DNA from: Roseospira goensis
GTDB taxonomy: Bacteria > Pseudomonadota > Alphaproteobacteria > Rhodospirillales > Rhodospirillaceae
Length of the DNA stretch: 64,000 nt
Direction of reading: 5' to 3'
NCBI RefSeq assembly: GCF_014197795.1
Contig: NZ_JACIGI010000001.1
Coordinates: 174,213 to 238,212 of the forward strand
Shown here: piece after piece, positions 34,669 to 44,008 of the stretch
How the letters are laid out: every line of letters starts with the position of its first letter
How positions within the stretch are numbered: position 1 is the first letter of the stretch
The notes under the pieces: model-generated
What the model saw: the letters and a program-made list of their open reading frames with translations, nothing else
Told to the model about the DNA's origin: nothing
The model's database searches: none
Translations under genes and position numbers: made by a program

Positions 34669-36873
34669 TCAGGCGCCGGAGCGGACGACGGCGTGATCCG
34701 CGTCCGGCGCGGCCGGCTCCAGGGTCCGCTCCGACGGGAACCGCAGGATCACGGTGGTGCCGCGCCCCGGCGCGCTGTCGATGTGCAGGCTGCCCCCGAA
34801 CACCGCCATCAGCTTGGTGCACAGGTACAGACCGAGGCCGGAGCCCTCATGGGCGCGCGGATGCCGGCTGTCGGCCTGCTCGAAGGGCGCCAGGGCGCGC
34901 GCGATGCCGGCGCTGTCCATGCCGGGCCCGGCGTCGATGACGCGCACGAGGATGGCGCCGTCCTCGTGCCGGGTCGCCTCGAAGCGGATGGTCCCGCCGG
35001 GCCGGTTGAACTTGACCGCGTTGGAGAGCAGGTTGTTGAAGATCTGGAGCAACGCCCGTTCATCGCCGCGCAGGCATGGCAGCGGCTCGGGCACCGACAG
35101 GACGACGGTCTGACCGGCCGCGTCCGCCATGGCGGCGGTGTGGCGCCGCGCCGCCGCCATGACCGACCGCAGGTCCAGAACCTCCTCGCGCAACTCGTAC
35201 TTGCCCGCCTCGACCTTGGACAGGTCCAGCACGTCGTTGACCAGGCTGACCAGGAGCGCGCCGCTGTTATAGATGTTGTCGGCGTACTCCTGATAACGCG
35301 GGTCGCCCAATGGCCCGAACATGTTCAGGCGCATCATGTCGGCAAACCCCATGATGGCGTTGAGCGGCGTCCTCAGGTCGTGGCTCATCGCCGCCAGGAA
35401 CTCGGACTTGGCCCGGTTGGCCTGCTCCGCGGCCGTCTTGGCGCCCAGGATCGCGGCCTCGGTCCGCTTCTTGTCGGTGATGTCGCGGATGAACACGAAC
35501 AGGCGGCCGCCGGCGATGTCGGCGTAGCTGATGCCGATCTCCACGTCCAGCAGGCGCCCGTCCTTGGCGCGATGCCGGGTCTCGAACAGGTCGCCGCCGG
35601 CCTCGATCAGGGCCGAGATGCGGCGCTCCACCCGATCCTCGTCGTGCAGCACGTCGACGTCGGACGGCGTGCAGCCCAGCAGATCCTCGCGGCTGTAGCC
35701 GGTCATGCGGAGGTAGGCGTCGTTGACCTCCAGCAGACGGCCGACCCGGTCGGTCATCCAGAAGCCGTCGTGCGCCGTCACGATCACCGAGCGGTACAGC
35801 TCCTCCCGTTCGCGCATGACCCGCTCGGCCCGGACGCGCTCGGTGACGTCCAGGAGCGTCACCGGTACGTGGCTCCGGGTCTCCGGGTCGGGGGGCAGAG
35901 GTACGGTCAGGATGGCGTCGAACCGAACGCCCTCGGCGTCGGGGAACACGGCCTGACCGCGGAAAACGGTCGCGCCGCGCCACAGCGCGCCGGCGATCGC
36001 CTCGATGGTCTGGCGCGGGCCGCGGTCGAAGTGGTCAAGGAAGGCCTGTCGTACCGCCTCCGGGGACTCGACGCGGGACAGGCGCAGGGCGGCCGGGTTC
36101 GCGTCCAGGAGGCGCAGGGTTTCCGCCAGGTGCCGGGCCGTGGCGGGGTGGTCGGCCAGATGGGCGGCGATATCCGTCACGCCACTCCGCCGCAGACGGT
36201 GCAGAGCCGCGCACAGCGGGTTCAGGTCCACGGTCCAGATCGCGATCTCGGCGGTCTCGAACAGCGCCTGCAGCCGGGTCTCGTTGCGGGCCATGCCCTC
36301 TTCCATCGCGACCCGGGCCGCGATGTCGCGCAGCAGCCAGGCGAGCAGGGCGGTGGCGGCGGCCAGCACCGGCACGAAGACGGGGGTGACGGTGCGGGTC
36401 ACCTCCCAGGCGATGCCGCCCGGCAGCAGCAGGAACAGGGTGGCCGCCGTGCCCTGGACAACGATCCCGAACACGAGCAGCGCCCAGACCTGCAGCCCGA
36501 CCCAGCCCCGGCCAAGGAGATGGCGATAGAGCAGGCCGAGGCCGGCGCTGGCCAGGATGACCGCCAGGCCGATCATGTCGCCGGGCGGTCCCAGCCCGAG
36601 TCGGTAGATGCCCGCGACGGCCGCGGCAACGCCGGCCACCACGGGACCGCCGAACAGGCCGGCGTTGGCGAGGACCACGGAGCGGGCATCAAAAATCAGC
36701 CCGGGCGCGAGATGGACCGGCATCGCCATGCCGAGGACGGTGACCGCGCCGAAGACGAGGCCGGAGAACAGCGCGGTCAAGCGCGGCCGCCGGAAGCCGT
36801 GCCGAAGCACAAGACTGTGCAGGAAGCACAGAACGACGAGGAAAACGGCGTTCTTGGCGAGATCGACGATCAT
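34669..36873 (-). CDS. Membrane histidine kinase with 5TMR-LYT-type sensor and two PAS domains
   Basis: 734 residues. Five to six membrane segments in residues 5-185 resemble the 5TMR sensor of LytS-type kinases (GLIFDARSVVLANAGLFGGP). A PAS-like domain (about 200-345) and a clear PAS (about 355-470, MTGYSREDLLG) follow, then HisKA with His498 (SHDLRTPLNAIMGF) and HATPase with NNLLSNAVKF, DAGPGM and GSGLGLYL. Relatives with this sensor respond to small molecules or membrane state; the signal here is unknown. No dedicated DNA-binding partner is adjacent, but a CheY-like receiver ends 57 bases away on the other strand. Confidence 0.88.
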   Translation of the reverse strand: MIVDLAKNAVFLVVLCFLHSLVLRHGFRRPRLTALFSGLVFGAVTVLGMAMPVHLAPGLIFDARSVVLANAGLFGGPVVAGVAAAVAGIYRLGLGPPGDMIGLAVILASAGLGLLYRHLLGRGWVGLQVWALLVFGIVVQGTAATLFLLLPGGIAWEVTRTVTPVFVPVLAAATALLAWLLRDIAARVAMEEGMARNETRLQALFETAEIAIWTVDLNPLCAALHRLRRSGVTDIAAHLADHPATARHLAETLRLLDANPAALRLSRVESPEAVRQAFLDHFDRGPRQTIEAIAGALWRGATVFRGQAVFPDAEGVRFDAILTVPLPPDPETRSHVPVTLLDVTERVRAERVMREREELYRSVIVTAHDGFWMTDRVGRLLEVNDAYLRMTGYSREDLLGCTPSDVDVLHDEDRVERRISALIEAGGDLFETRHRAKDGRLLDVEIGISYADIAGGRLFVFIRDITDKKRTEAAILGAKTAAEQANRAKSEFLAAMSHDLRTPLNAIMGFADMMRLNMFGPLGDPRYQEYADNIYNSGALLVSLVNDVLDLSKVEAGKYELREEVLDLRSVMAAARRHTAAMADAAGQTVVLSVPEPLPCLRGDERALLQIFNNLLSNAVKFNRPGGTIRFEATRHEDGAILVRVIDAGPGMDSAGIARALAPFEQADSRHPRAHEGSGLGLYLCTKLMAVFGGSLHIDSAPGRGTTVILRFPSERTLEPAAPDADHAVVRSGA

Positions 36874-37071
36874 TCAGGGTTCCGTGGGCACGGCCGAGGT
36901 CCCGTGGTGCCGTGTCCCGCCTTTGGGTGATCCGGCGTTCGAGTCAGCGGCCTTGTGGCATTGTCTCGGCGCGCCATCCGTCGGTCCTTCAATCCTAGAT
37001 GATCGGACAGGGGGACGGAACAGAAAGACGGGGACACGGGCCGTCGGTTCCCACGCCGGGGCCGCGCGCGG

Positions 37072-37719
37072 TCACGCGTCCGCGCCGGGCGGGTCGTCCG
37101 CCGCCGGGGCGGTTCGCGCCGTGCGGTGCAGCGCGAGCAGGGCGCGCAGCCGTCGCCGGGCGTCGGCATCCGCTGGGTCGAGGCGACAGGCGCGGGCCAG
37201 TGCCCGGCCGGCCGCCAGGGTGTCGCCGGCCGCCGCCAGGGCCGTGCCCAGCCCGGACCAGGCCGCCGCCGCCTCCGGGCGCAGCATCGTCACCCGCCGG
37301 GCCGCCATCACCGCGGCCCGGTGCCGGCCCGCCAGCCGCGCCACCGCGGCCCACTGGCGCCAGCCCTCGACCGTCGCCGGCCGCACCGTCACCGCCCGCC
37401 GGCAGGCGGTCTCCGCCTCGGCGAACGCGGCCAGGGCGCCCAGCACGGCGCCCAGGGCGACCAGGGCCTCGGGATGCGCCGGGTCCGCCACCAGCGCCCG
37501 GCCGCACAGTTCCAGCGCCGCCTGCGGTCGCCGCCACGCCAGCGCGACCCGGGCCAGCAGGGTCCAGGCATCGGCGTCCAGGGGGACGGCGCGGGTGCGC
37601 TCGCGGCACAGGGCGGCCGCGGTTTCCAGGTCCCCGGCCCGCCACGCCGCCAGCGCCGGCGCCAGGAACGCGTCCGGCGCGCCGGGGGCCGCAGCGCCTG
37701 GCCCGTCGCCGTCCGTCAC
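37072..37719 (-). CDS. Tetratricopeptide-repeat protein coupled to the hybrid kinase
   Basis: 215 residues from GTG 37719, which overlaps the kinase stop (GTGA). Five or so degenerate TPR units are visible as repeating Ala/Leu-rich helix pairs (AWRAGDLETAAALCRERT, ALEL, VDPAHPEALVALGAVL-like segments), suited to protein binding. No signal peptide or membrane segment. Translational coupling suggests that it works with the hybrid kinase, for instance as an adaptor; this is inference. The following 198 bases to the next gene contain nothing recognised. Confidence 0.75.
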   Translation of the reverse strand: MTDGDGPGAAAPGAPDAFLAPALAAWRAGDLETAAALCRERTRAVPLDADAWTLLARVALAWRRPQAALELCGRALVADPAHPEALVALGAVLGALAAFAEAETACRRAVTVRPATVEGWRQWAAVARLAGRHRAAVMAARRVTMLRPEAAAAWSGLGTALAAAGDTLAAGRALARACRLDPADADARRRLRALLALHRTARTAPAADDPPGADA

Positions 37720-40118
37720 GGCGGGGTCACCGGGCCGGCGGGGCCCGCGGTCGTTCCGGGGCGCCGGCGGGTGGCGCCGATCAGGTCGGCCAGTTTGACC
37801 CGCAACTGATCCGGCCGGACCGGCTTCTGCAACACGGGCAGGCCGCCTCGGCTGGCCTCGCGCAGCCGGTGGCTGTCGGTGTCGCCGGTCAGCAGCAGGG
37901 CCGGAATGGGCCGGCGGAAATGGCCCCGGGTCAGGGCCACGGCCTCGATGCCGGTGCGGCCGCTGGGCAGGCGGAAGTCCACCAGCAGCACGTCGGGATC
38001 GGCGAGCCGGTCGGTCAGCAGGGCCTCGGTCAGGTCCGACAGCCCGGCGAAGGCGGAGACGCGGTGCCCCCAGCCTTCCAGCAACAGGGTCAGGCTCTCG
38101 CGGACCGGGGCTTCGTCGTCCACCACCACCAGGTGAGGGGGATCGCGCCGGTCGGCCCGCGCTGTCAGGCCGGCGGGATCGGTGCCCGGCGCCGGGGTCT
38201 CCTTGCGCCCCGTCCGGTCGGTCGCCGCGCCGGCCTCGTGGCAGGGCACCTCGACGGAGAACCGCGCGCCGTGGCCCGGTGTCGAGTCTACGGTCACCGC
38301 CACCCCCAGCAACCGCGCCACCCGGCTGACGATGCCAAGGCCGAGCCCCAGGCCGCCCCGGTGTCCCGCGCCGCCCCCGCCGGCGTCGGGCGGGACCTGA
38401 TGGAAGTCCTCGAACACCAGACGCCGCTGGTCGGGCGGGATGCCGGGGCCGGTGTCGATCACGTCCAGGCGCAGGCTGCGGCCGCCGTCGCGACGGCGCC
38501 CGCCCACCAGCACCCGGCCGCCGTGCGGGGTGTACTTCAGCGCATTGCCGATCAGGTTGCGCAGGATGACCTCCAGCAGGGCCGGGTCGCTGTACAGGGT
38601 GACGGCCGGGGGCACCAGGCGCAGGGTGTGCCCGCCGGCCAACGCCACCGGCTCGAACTCGTCGGCGAGCCGGTCCAGCAGGGCCCGGGCGTCGAACGGC
38701 CGCTGGTCGGGCAGGATGGCCCCGGCTTCCAGCTTCGAGATATCGAGAAGGGTGTTCATCAACTCCGAGAGACCGGCCAGCGAGCGCTCGACCTTGCCCA
38801 GGATGTCCTGCTTGGCGGGATCGGTCTCGCGCCCCGACAGCACGGAGACGAACAGGTTCAGGGCCTGGAGCGGCTGGCGCAGGTCGTGACTGGCGGCGGC
38901 CAGGAACCGGGTCTTGGCGACCAGGGCCTGTTCGGCGGCGTCGATGGCCTCGTGCAGGCGCGCCTCCGCGTCCACCTGTCGGGTGATGTCCTGGACGTGG
39001 GCGATGAAGTGGCGCGGCTGCCCGGCGCCGTCGCGCGCCAGGGCCAGGCTGACGTGCGCCCGCACCACCGCGCCGTCGGCCTTCAGGTAGCGCTTCTCGC
39101 CCGAGAACACGCGCACGTCCCCGGCCAGAAGGCGGCGCGCCGCCTCCAGTTCCAGGTTCAGGTCTTCGGGATGGCTCACGGCGGTGATGTCGCGCGCCAG
39201 CAGGTCGGCCTCGGTGCGCTCCAGCATGCGGCAGAGGGCGGCGTTGACCTCCTCGAAGCGGCCGTCCAGGGCCAGGATGGCCATGCCGTGCGGGGCGGCG
39301 GCGAAGCTCTCGCGGAACCGGCTCTCGCTGGCGCGCAGGGCCTCCTCGGCGGTGCGGTGGCGGCTGACGTCGGCGATCTGGGCCACGATGTCCTGGGGCC
39401 GGCCGTCGGGACCGCGGGTGACGGCGCCGGTGACCCGCGCCCACACCAGGGTGCCGTCGGGACGCAGGAAGCGCTTTTCGGCGTCGAAGGGCGTGTCGTC
39501 ACCGGCCAGCGCGGCGTCGAGCCACGCCGTTTCGGCCGCCCAGTCGTCGGGATGGGTGACGGACAGCACGGAGCGCCCGATGAGGGCCTCGGGCGGGCGG
39601 CCGAGCATCTCCACCAGCGCGGGATTGACCCGGCGCCAGCGACCTTCGATGTCCATCAGGGCCATGCCGTGCGGTGCCTGATCGAAGGCGTTACGGAAGC
39701 GGCCCTCGCTGCGGCGCTCCTGGGCGGGCGCCTCGGGAGTGACCGCCTCGTCCTCGCACACCATGACGACGGGCGCCGCCGCTGCGGCCGTATCCGGGCA
39801 CGCGAGGCCAACGGGCACCAGGGTCCAGCGCACCAGGCACGGGCGCCCGTCCGCGTCGGCCACACGGTCGACGACGCTGCGTGCGGCCGTCTCGGTCTCC
39901 GCGGGGTCGAGGACGGCCCGCAGCCGGTCCCGCCGCGCCCGCGCGACGGCGGCCGGCAGCAGCGCGAAGTAGTCCCGGCCGGCCAGATGGTCCGGATCGC
40001 CCTCGCCCAGGCGCAAGGCGGCGGCGCGGTTGGCCTGTACGATGCGGCCGTCGCGGTCGAGCAGGAGCACCGCTTGCGGCGTCAGGTCCCACAGCCGGTC
40101 GAGTCGAACACCCTGCAT
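37716..40118 (-). CDS. Cytoplasmic PAS-PAS-PAS hybrid histidine kinase with receiver
   Basis: 800 residues, no membrane segment. Three PAS domains (about 5-115, 135-255 and 260-385), then HisKA with His411 (ASHDLRQPLQALNLF, the DLRQPL variant seen in many proteobacterial hybrids), HATPase (NLIGNALKYT, DTGPGI, GLGLGLGI) and a C-terminal receiver with Asp714 (VLLVDFRLP). ATG 40118 is chosen because GGAGG lies 8 bases upstream; a GTG at 40133 is also in frame. The GTGA overlap links it to a TPR protein. The ligand of the PAS domains is unknown. Confidence 0.9.
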   Translation of the reverse strand: MQGVRLDRLWDLTPQAVLLLDRDGRIVQANRAAALRLGEGDPDHLAGRDYFALLPAAVARARRDRLRAVLDPAETETAARSVVDRVADADGRPCLVRWTLVPVGLACPDTAAAAAPVVMVCEDEAVTPEAPAQERRSEGRFRNAFDQAPHGMALMDIEGRWRRVNPALVEMLGRPPEALIGRSVLSVTHPDDWAAETAWLDAALAGDDTPFDAEKRFLRPDGTLVWARVTGAVTRGPDGRPQDIVAQIADVSRHRTAEEALRASESRFRESFAAAPHGMAILALDGRFEEVNAALCRMLERTEADLLARDITAVSHPEDLNLELEAARRLLAGDVRVFSGEKRYLKADGAVVRAHVSLALARDGAGQPRHFIAHVQDITRQVDAEARLHEAIDAAEQALVAKTRFLAAASHDLRQPLQALNLFVSVLSGRETDPAKQDILGKVERSLAGLSELMNTLLDISKLEAGAILPDQRPFDARALLDRLADEFEPVALAGGHTLRLVPPAVTLYSDPALLEVILRNLIGNALKYTPHGGRVLVGGRRRDGGRSLRLDVIDTGPGIPPDQRRLVFEDFHQVPPDAGGGGAGHRGGLGLGLGIVSRVARLLGVAVTVDSTPGHGARFSVEVPCHEAGAATDRTGRKETPAPGTDPAGLTARADRRDPPHLVVVDDEAPVRESLTLLLEGWGHRVSAFAGLSDLTEALLTDRLADPDVLLVDFRLPSGRTGIEAVALTRGHFRRPIPALLLTGDTDSHRLREASRGGLPVLQKPVRPDQLRVKLADLIGATRRRPGTTAGPAGPVTPP

Positions 40119-40152
40119 CGGTTGGGCCTCCACCGGTTCGCGGCGAGCCGGG

Positions 40153-41781
40153 CTACTTCTTCTTCTTTTTCTTGTCGCCCTTACCCTTTTCCTTTCCCTT
40201 GCCCTTGTCGCCGTCGCGGTCCCCGTCCTTATCCTTATCCTTATCCTTGTCCTTCGCCCGGCCCGGGCCGCTGTCGCCGCCGCCCTGCTCGATCATGTCG
40301 GCGACCATCCGGTCCAGCAGCCGCACGCCGAACGCGGTGCCGCCCTTCGGCACGGTCGGCTTGTCCTTCTTGGACCAGGTCACGCCGGCGATGTCGATGT
40401 GCGCCCAGGGTGTGTCCTTGTCCTTGAGGTAGCGTTGCAGGAACTGGGCGGCGGTGATCGAGCCGGCCTCGCGGTTGCCGGTGTTCTTCATGTCGGCGAT
40501 GTCGGAGCGCAGCATCTTGTCGTAGGCCTCGCCCAGCGGCAGGCGCCAGACCTTCTCGCCGACGGCGGTCCCGGCCTCGCTGATCGCCTCGGACAGGTCG
40601 TCGTTGTTGGAGAACAGACCGGCGTGCTCACTGCCCAGGCTGATGATGATCGCCCCGGTCAGGGTGGCCAGGTCGATGATGTGGCTGGGCTTGAACCGGT
40701 CCTGCGCGTACCACAGCACGTCGGCCAGCACGAGCCGGCCCTCGGCGTCGGTGTTGATGACCTCGACCGTCTGGCCGGACATGGAGGTGACCACATCCCC
40801 GGGCCGCTGCGCCGTGCCCGACGGCATGTTCTCCACCAGGCCGCACAGGCCGACGGCGTTGACCGCCGCCTTGCGGCCGGCCAGCGCCTTCATCAGGCCG
40901 GCGACGACACCGGCGCCGCCCATGTCCCACTTCATGTCCTCCATGCCGGCGGCGGGCTTGATGCTGATGCCGCCGGAATCGAAGGTCACGCCCTTGCCGA
41001 CGAAGGCCACCGGCGGGGCGGTCTTGTCCCTGGCGCCGCGGTATTCCATGACCAGCAGGCGAGGCGGGCGCGCTGAGCCCTGGGCCACGCCCAGCAGGGC
41101 GCCCATGCCCAGCTTGCGCATGCGGGCCTCGTCCAGCACCTCGATGGAGAGGCCCAGGTCGGCCAGGTCGGCCACGGCCTCGCAAAAGGTTTCGGGGTAG
41201 ATCACGTTGGCTGGCTCGCTGACCAGGCGGCGCGTGAGCGCGACCCCCTCGGCCACCGCCTGGAGCGGCGCGAAGGCGGCCTTGGCCCCCTCGTGGGCAT
41301 CGCACAGCACCGTCAGCTTGGTCAGCGCCGGCTTCTCCTCGGGCTTTTCCGTGGTGCGGTACCGGTCGAAGCGGAAGGCGCCCAGTGTGGCGCCGAACGC
41401 CGCATGCGCGGCGGCGTCCGCCGGCTCCAGGTCGGCCGCGTCGGGCAGGTCGATGGCCAGCGCGGCGGTCTCGTCGCCCAGCTCGCCCAGCCGCGCGACG
41501 GCCGCGCCGCCGACGGTCTCCAGCGTGGTGGTGGTGACGGCATCGGGCTTGCCCAGGCCGACCATGATGATGCGGTCGAGGGTGACGCCGTGGGGCGCGT
41601 CCAGCACCACGCTTTTGCCGGCCTCGCCCTTGAAGCGCGACGCCTTGAGGGCGCGGCCGAGCTGTCCGCCGGTGAGTTCGTCAAGCTCGGTGGCCGTGGC
41701 CCCCAGCGTCTTGCCGTCGAACACACCGACGACCAGGGCGCCCTTGTCGGGAATGGCGGGCTTGGCGAACGCGATCTTCAT
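40153..41781 (-). CDS. pepA: Leucyl aminopeptidase PepA with Lys/Asp-rich tail
   Basis: 542 residues. A cytosolic two-metal M17 aminopeptidase. The signature NTDAEGRLVLADVLWY and the metal ligands in GVTFDSGGISIKP and MKWDMGGAG are intact. The family normally ends soon after the segment LLDRMVADMIEQ; here about 38 extra residues follow, almost all Lys, Asp and Gly (KDKDKDKD, DGDRDGDKGKGKEKGKG, terminal KKKKKK). This tail is encoded by short repeats (CCTTAT on the plus strand near 40226-40248) and is probably a late addition. AAGGACC precedes ATG 41781. Confidence 0.93.
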   Translation of the reverse strand: MKIAFAKPAIPDKGALVVGVFDGKTLGATATELDELTGGQLGRALKASRFKGEAGKSVVLDAPHGVTLDRIIMVGLGKPDAVTTTTLETVGGAAVARLGELGDETAALAIDLPDAADLEPADAAAHAAFGATLGAFRFDRYRTTEKPEEKPALTKLTVLCDAHEGAKAAFAPLQAVAEGVALTRRLVSEPANVIYPETFCEAVADLADLGLSIEVLDEARMRKLGMGALLGVAQGSARPPRLLVMEYRGARDKTAPPVAFVGKGVTFDSGGISIKPAAGMEDMKWDMGGAGVVAGLMKALAGRKAAVNAVGLCGLVENMPSGTAQRPGDVVTSMSGQTVEVINTDAEGRLVLADVLWYAQDRFKPSHIIDLATLTGAIIISLGSEHAGLFSNNDDLSEAISEAGTAVGEKVWRLPLGEAYDKMLRSDIADMKNTGNREAGSITAAQFLQRYLKDKDTPWAHIDIAGVTWSKKDKPTVPKGGTAFGVRLLDRMVADMIEQGGGDSGPGRAKDKDKDKDKDGDRDGDKGKGKEKGKGDKKKKKK

Positions 41782-41920
41782 CGGAAGGTCCTTCTGCAGG
41801 GAGAACGGGCCGCGGGCCGCGCGGGGCACCCCTCGTGGCCGGACGGCGCCGCACGACGTGCGCGAGTGTACAGAGCCCGCCGGGGCGCGAAAAGGGGCCG
41901 CGCGCGAGGGCTGGCCCGGG

Positions 41921-43741
41921 TCAGCCGCCGTAGAGCTTCTCCAGGCGGGGGCCGTAGGTCGCCTTGATGATGTGGCGGCGCACCTTCATGGTCGGCGTCA
42001 TCTGGTCGTTCTCGACCGTGAACGGCTCCGGCGCGATCATGAAGCGGCGCACCTTCTCGATCTGGCCCAGCTTGGCGTTGACGCGGCCGATGGCGTCCGT
42101 CATCGCCTTGCGCAGGTCGGCGTCCTCGGCCAGCGCGGCCAGGTCGGCGGCCTGACTGCTCTTGTCCGCCTTGTCCGCCCAGCGCCGCAGCCAGTCCTCG
42201 TCCGGCACCAGCAGGGCGACCAGATGGGGCCGGCGGTCGCCGTAGACCATGGCCTGGCCGATTTCGGGCTCCAGGCACAGCAGGCCCTCGACCCGCTGCG
42301 GCGAGATGTTGTCGCCGCCGGAATTGACGATGATGTCTTTCTTGCGGTCGGTGATCTGGATGTAGCCCTGATCGTCGATGAGGCCGACGTCGCCGGTGTG
42401 CAGCCAGCCCTGGGCGTCGACGGTCTCGCGGGTGGCGGCCTCGTTCTGCCAGTAGCCCTTCATCACCAGGTCGCCCTTGACCAGGATCTCGCCGTCCTCG
42501 GCGATACGCACGGCGACGTCGCGGATCGGCGGCCCCACGGTGTGCATGCGCACGCGTCCGGGCGGGTTGCAACTGATGACGGGCGAGGATTCGGTCTGGC
42601 CGTAACCCTGGAGGATGGGCACGCCGAGGGCGTGGAAGAACAGCCCCACCTCGACGTTGAGCGGTCCGCCGCCGGAGACCATGGCCTTCAGGCGACCGCC
42701 GAACCGTTTGCGCACCTTGTTGCGCACCAGCCGGTCGAGCACCAGGTCGGCGACGCGCTCGCCCAGGCCCAGGCTCTTGGGGTCATGGTACTTCTTCAGG
42801 CCCAGGTCGAGCGTGCGCTGGAACATCCGGCGCTTGGTCTCGGGCTGGGCCTCCAGGCCGCGCAGAACGCGCGTGCGCATGGTCTCGTACAGCCGCGGCA
42901 CCGCGGTCATGATGGTCGGGCGCGCCTCGGCCATGTTGGTCGCCAGCCGGTCGATGCTCTCGGCGAACCAGACCTCGGCGCCGATGGTGATCGGGAAGTG
43001 CATGCCGGCGGTGTGCTCGTAGGAGTGCGACAGCGGCAGGAACGACAGGAACACCTCGCGGCCCAGGCCAATGCTGCGCAGCAGTTCGTAAGCGCCGCGG
43101 CAGTTGTGCAGGATGTTGCGATGGCTCAGCATGACCCCCTTGGGGGCGCCGCCGGTGCCGCTGGTGTAGATGATGGCGGCCAGGTCGTCGGGCTCGATGG
43201 CGGCCAGCGTGGCCGGGCGCGGCCGGCCGGCGTGGCGGGCCAGCAGGCCCACCCACGAGAGCACGTCGATGCCCGTGTACTGGTGCAGGTTGGTGTCCTC
43301 GATGGCGATGACGAACGGGGTGACGTGCGCCTTGCCGGCCGCCTCCAGCGCCCGCGGGGCCAGCTTGGGCGTCGAGACGATCATCGCCTTGGCGCCCGAG
43401 TCATTGAGAACGTGCAGGTGATCGGCCACCGTGTTGGTGACGTAGCAGGGCGTCACCACCGCGCCGGCCATCAGGATGGCGAGGTCGGCGACGAACCACT
43501 CGGGCCTGTTCTCCGCGATCAGCGCGACCCGGTCGCCGGGTTCGATGCCCTGGGAGACCAGGGCGTTGGCCAGGGCCACCGCGTCCCGCTCGACGTGGGC
43601 CCAGGACATCGGCCGGTAGCGTCCCTCGACCTTGCGCCAGAGCAGCGGCTGGCGGGCGAAACGCTGGGCCTGGTGCAGGAAGGCGTCGACCAAGTCGGTG
43701 ACCGTCCCGTAGTCGATGGCGCGGCGGCTGTCGGCAGGCAC
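41921..43741 (-). CDS. Long-chain acyl-CoA synthetase (AMP-forming)
   Basis: 606 residues of the ANL family. Activates fatty acids to acyl-CoA via an acyl-adenylate. Motifs: the P-loop IIYTSGTGGAPKGVMLSH, the substrate motif QGYGQTESSPV, the adenylate motif GWLHTGDVG and IDDQGYIQITDRKKD with the C-terminal catalytic Lys region. It most resembles the FAA1/long-chain group. GTG 43741 has AGGGAG nine bases upstream. It is divergent from pepF across a repeat-containing gap. Confidence 0.9.
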   Translation of the reverse strand: MPADSRRAIDYGTVTDLVDAFLHQAQRFARQPLLWRKVEGRYRPMSWAHVERDAVALANALVSQGIEPGDRVALIAENRPEWFVADLAILMAGAVVTPCYVTNTVADHLHVLNDSGAKAMIVSTPKLAPRALEAAGKAHVTPFVIAIEDTNLHQYTGIDVLSWVGLLARHAGRPRPATLAAIEPDDLAAIIYTSGTGGAPKGVMLSHRNILHNCRGAYELLRSIGLGREVFLSFLPLSHSYEHTAGMHFPITIGAEVWFAESIDRLATNMAEARPTIMTAVPRLYETMRTRVLRGLEAQPETKRRMFQRTLDLGLKKYHDPKSLGLGERVADLVLDRLVRNKVRKRFGGRLKAMVSGGGPLNVEVGLFFHALGVPILQGYGQTESSPVISCNPPGRVRMHTVGPPIRDVAVRIAEDGEILVKGDLVMKGYWQNEAATRETVDAQGWLHTGDVGLIDDQGYIQITDRKKDIIVNSGGDNISPQRVEGLLCLEPEIGQAMVYGDRRPHLVALLVPDEDWLRRWADKADKSSQAADLAALAEDADLRKAMTDAIGRVNAKLGQIEKVRRFMIAPEPFTVENDQMTPTMKVRRHIIKATYGPRLEKLYGG

Positions 43742-43921
43742 GGACGAGGCTCCCTATGGTTTGGCGGTGTTCCCGTCGGGTGATCGCCACGCCGGTCGGA
43801 CCGCCTTGTCATTGTTCGGCGTTTTCGGTTTCCGGTGTTCCTTCTTCGCCGCGCCTTGACGCGAAGGCAAGGATGAAGTGGCCCGCCCTGCGGGGCCGGC
43901 GCGCCCCCGCGTCGCACACGG

Positions 43922-43964
43922 CCGGATCGCCACCGGATCGCCACCGGATCACCTGTGGATCCGG
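43922..43964. repeat. Three 11-base direct repeats plus dyad in a divergent promoter region
   Basis: CCGGATCGCCA occurs at 43922-43932 and 43933-43943, and a variant CCGGATCACCT at 43944-43954. The last copy forms an inverted repeat, CCGGATC (43944-43950) with GATCCGG (43958-43964). A period of 11 bases places copies on one face of the helix, as in regulator-binding arrays. It lies 45 bases before pepF, between it and the acyl-CoA synthetase gene. Confidence 0.6.
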
Positions 43965-44008
43965 CGCGGTCGGCACCCCATATCGCGTCCGTGCAAGGGA
44001 GGTAACGC

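Noticed and set aside
36920-36945. tRNA T-arm-like sequence (GTTCGAGTC)
   Set aside because: No pairing partner for the T stem, no D or anticodon arms and no acceptor stem can be drawn around it.
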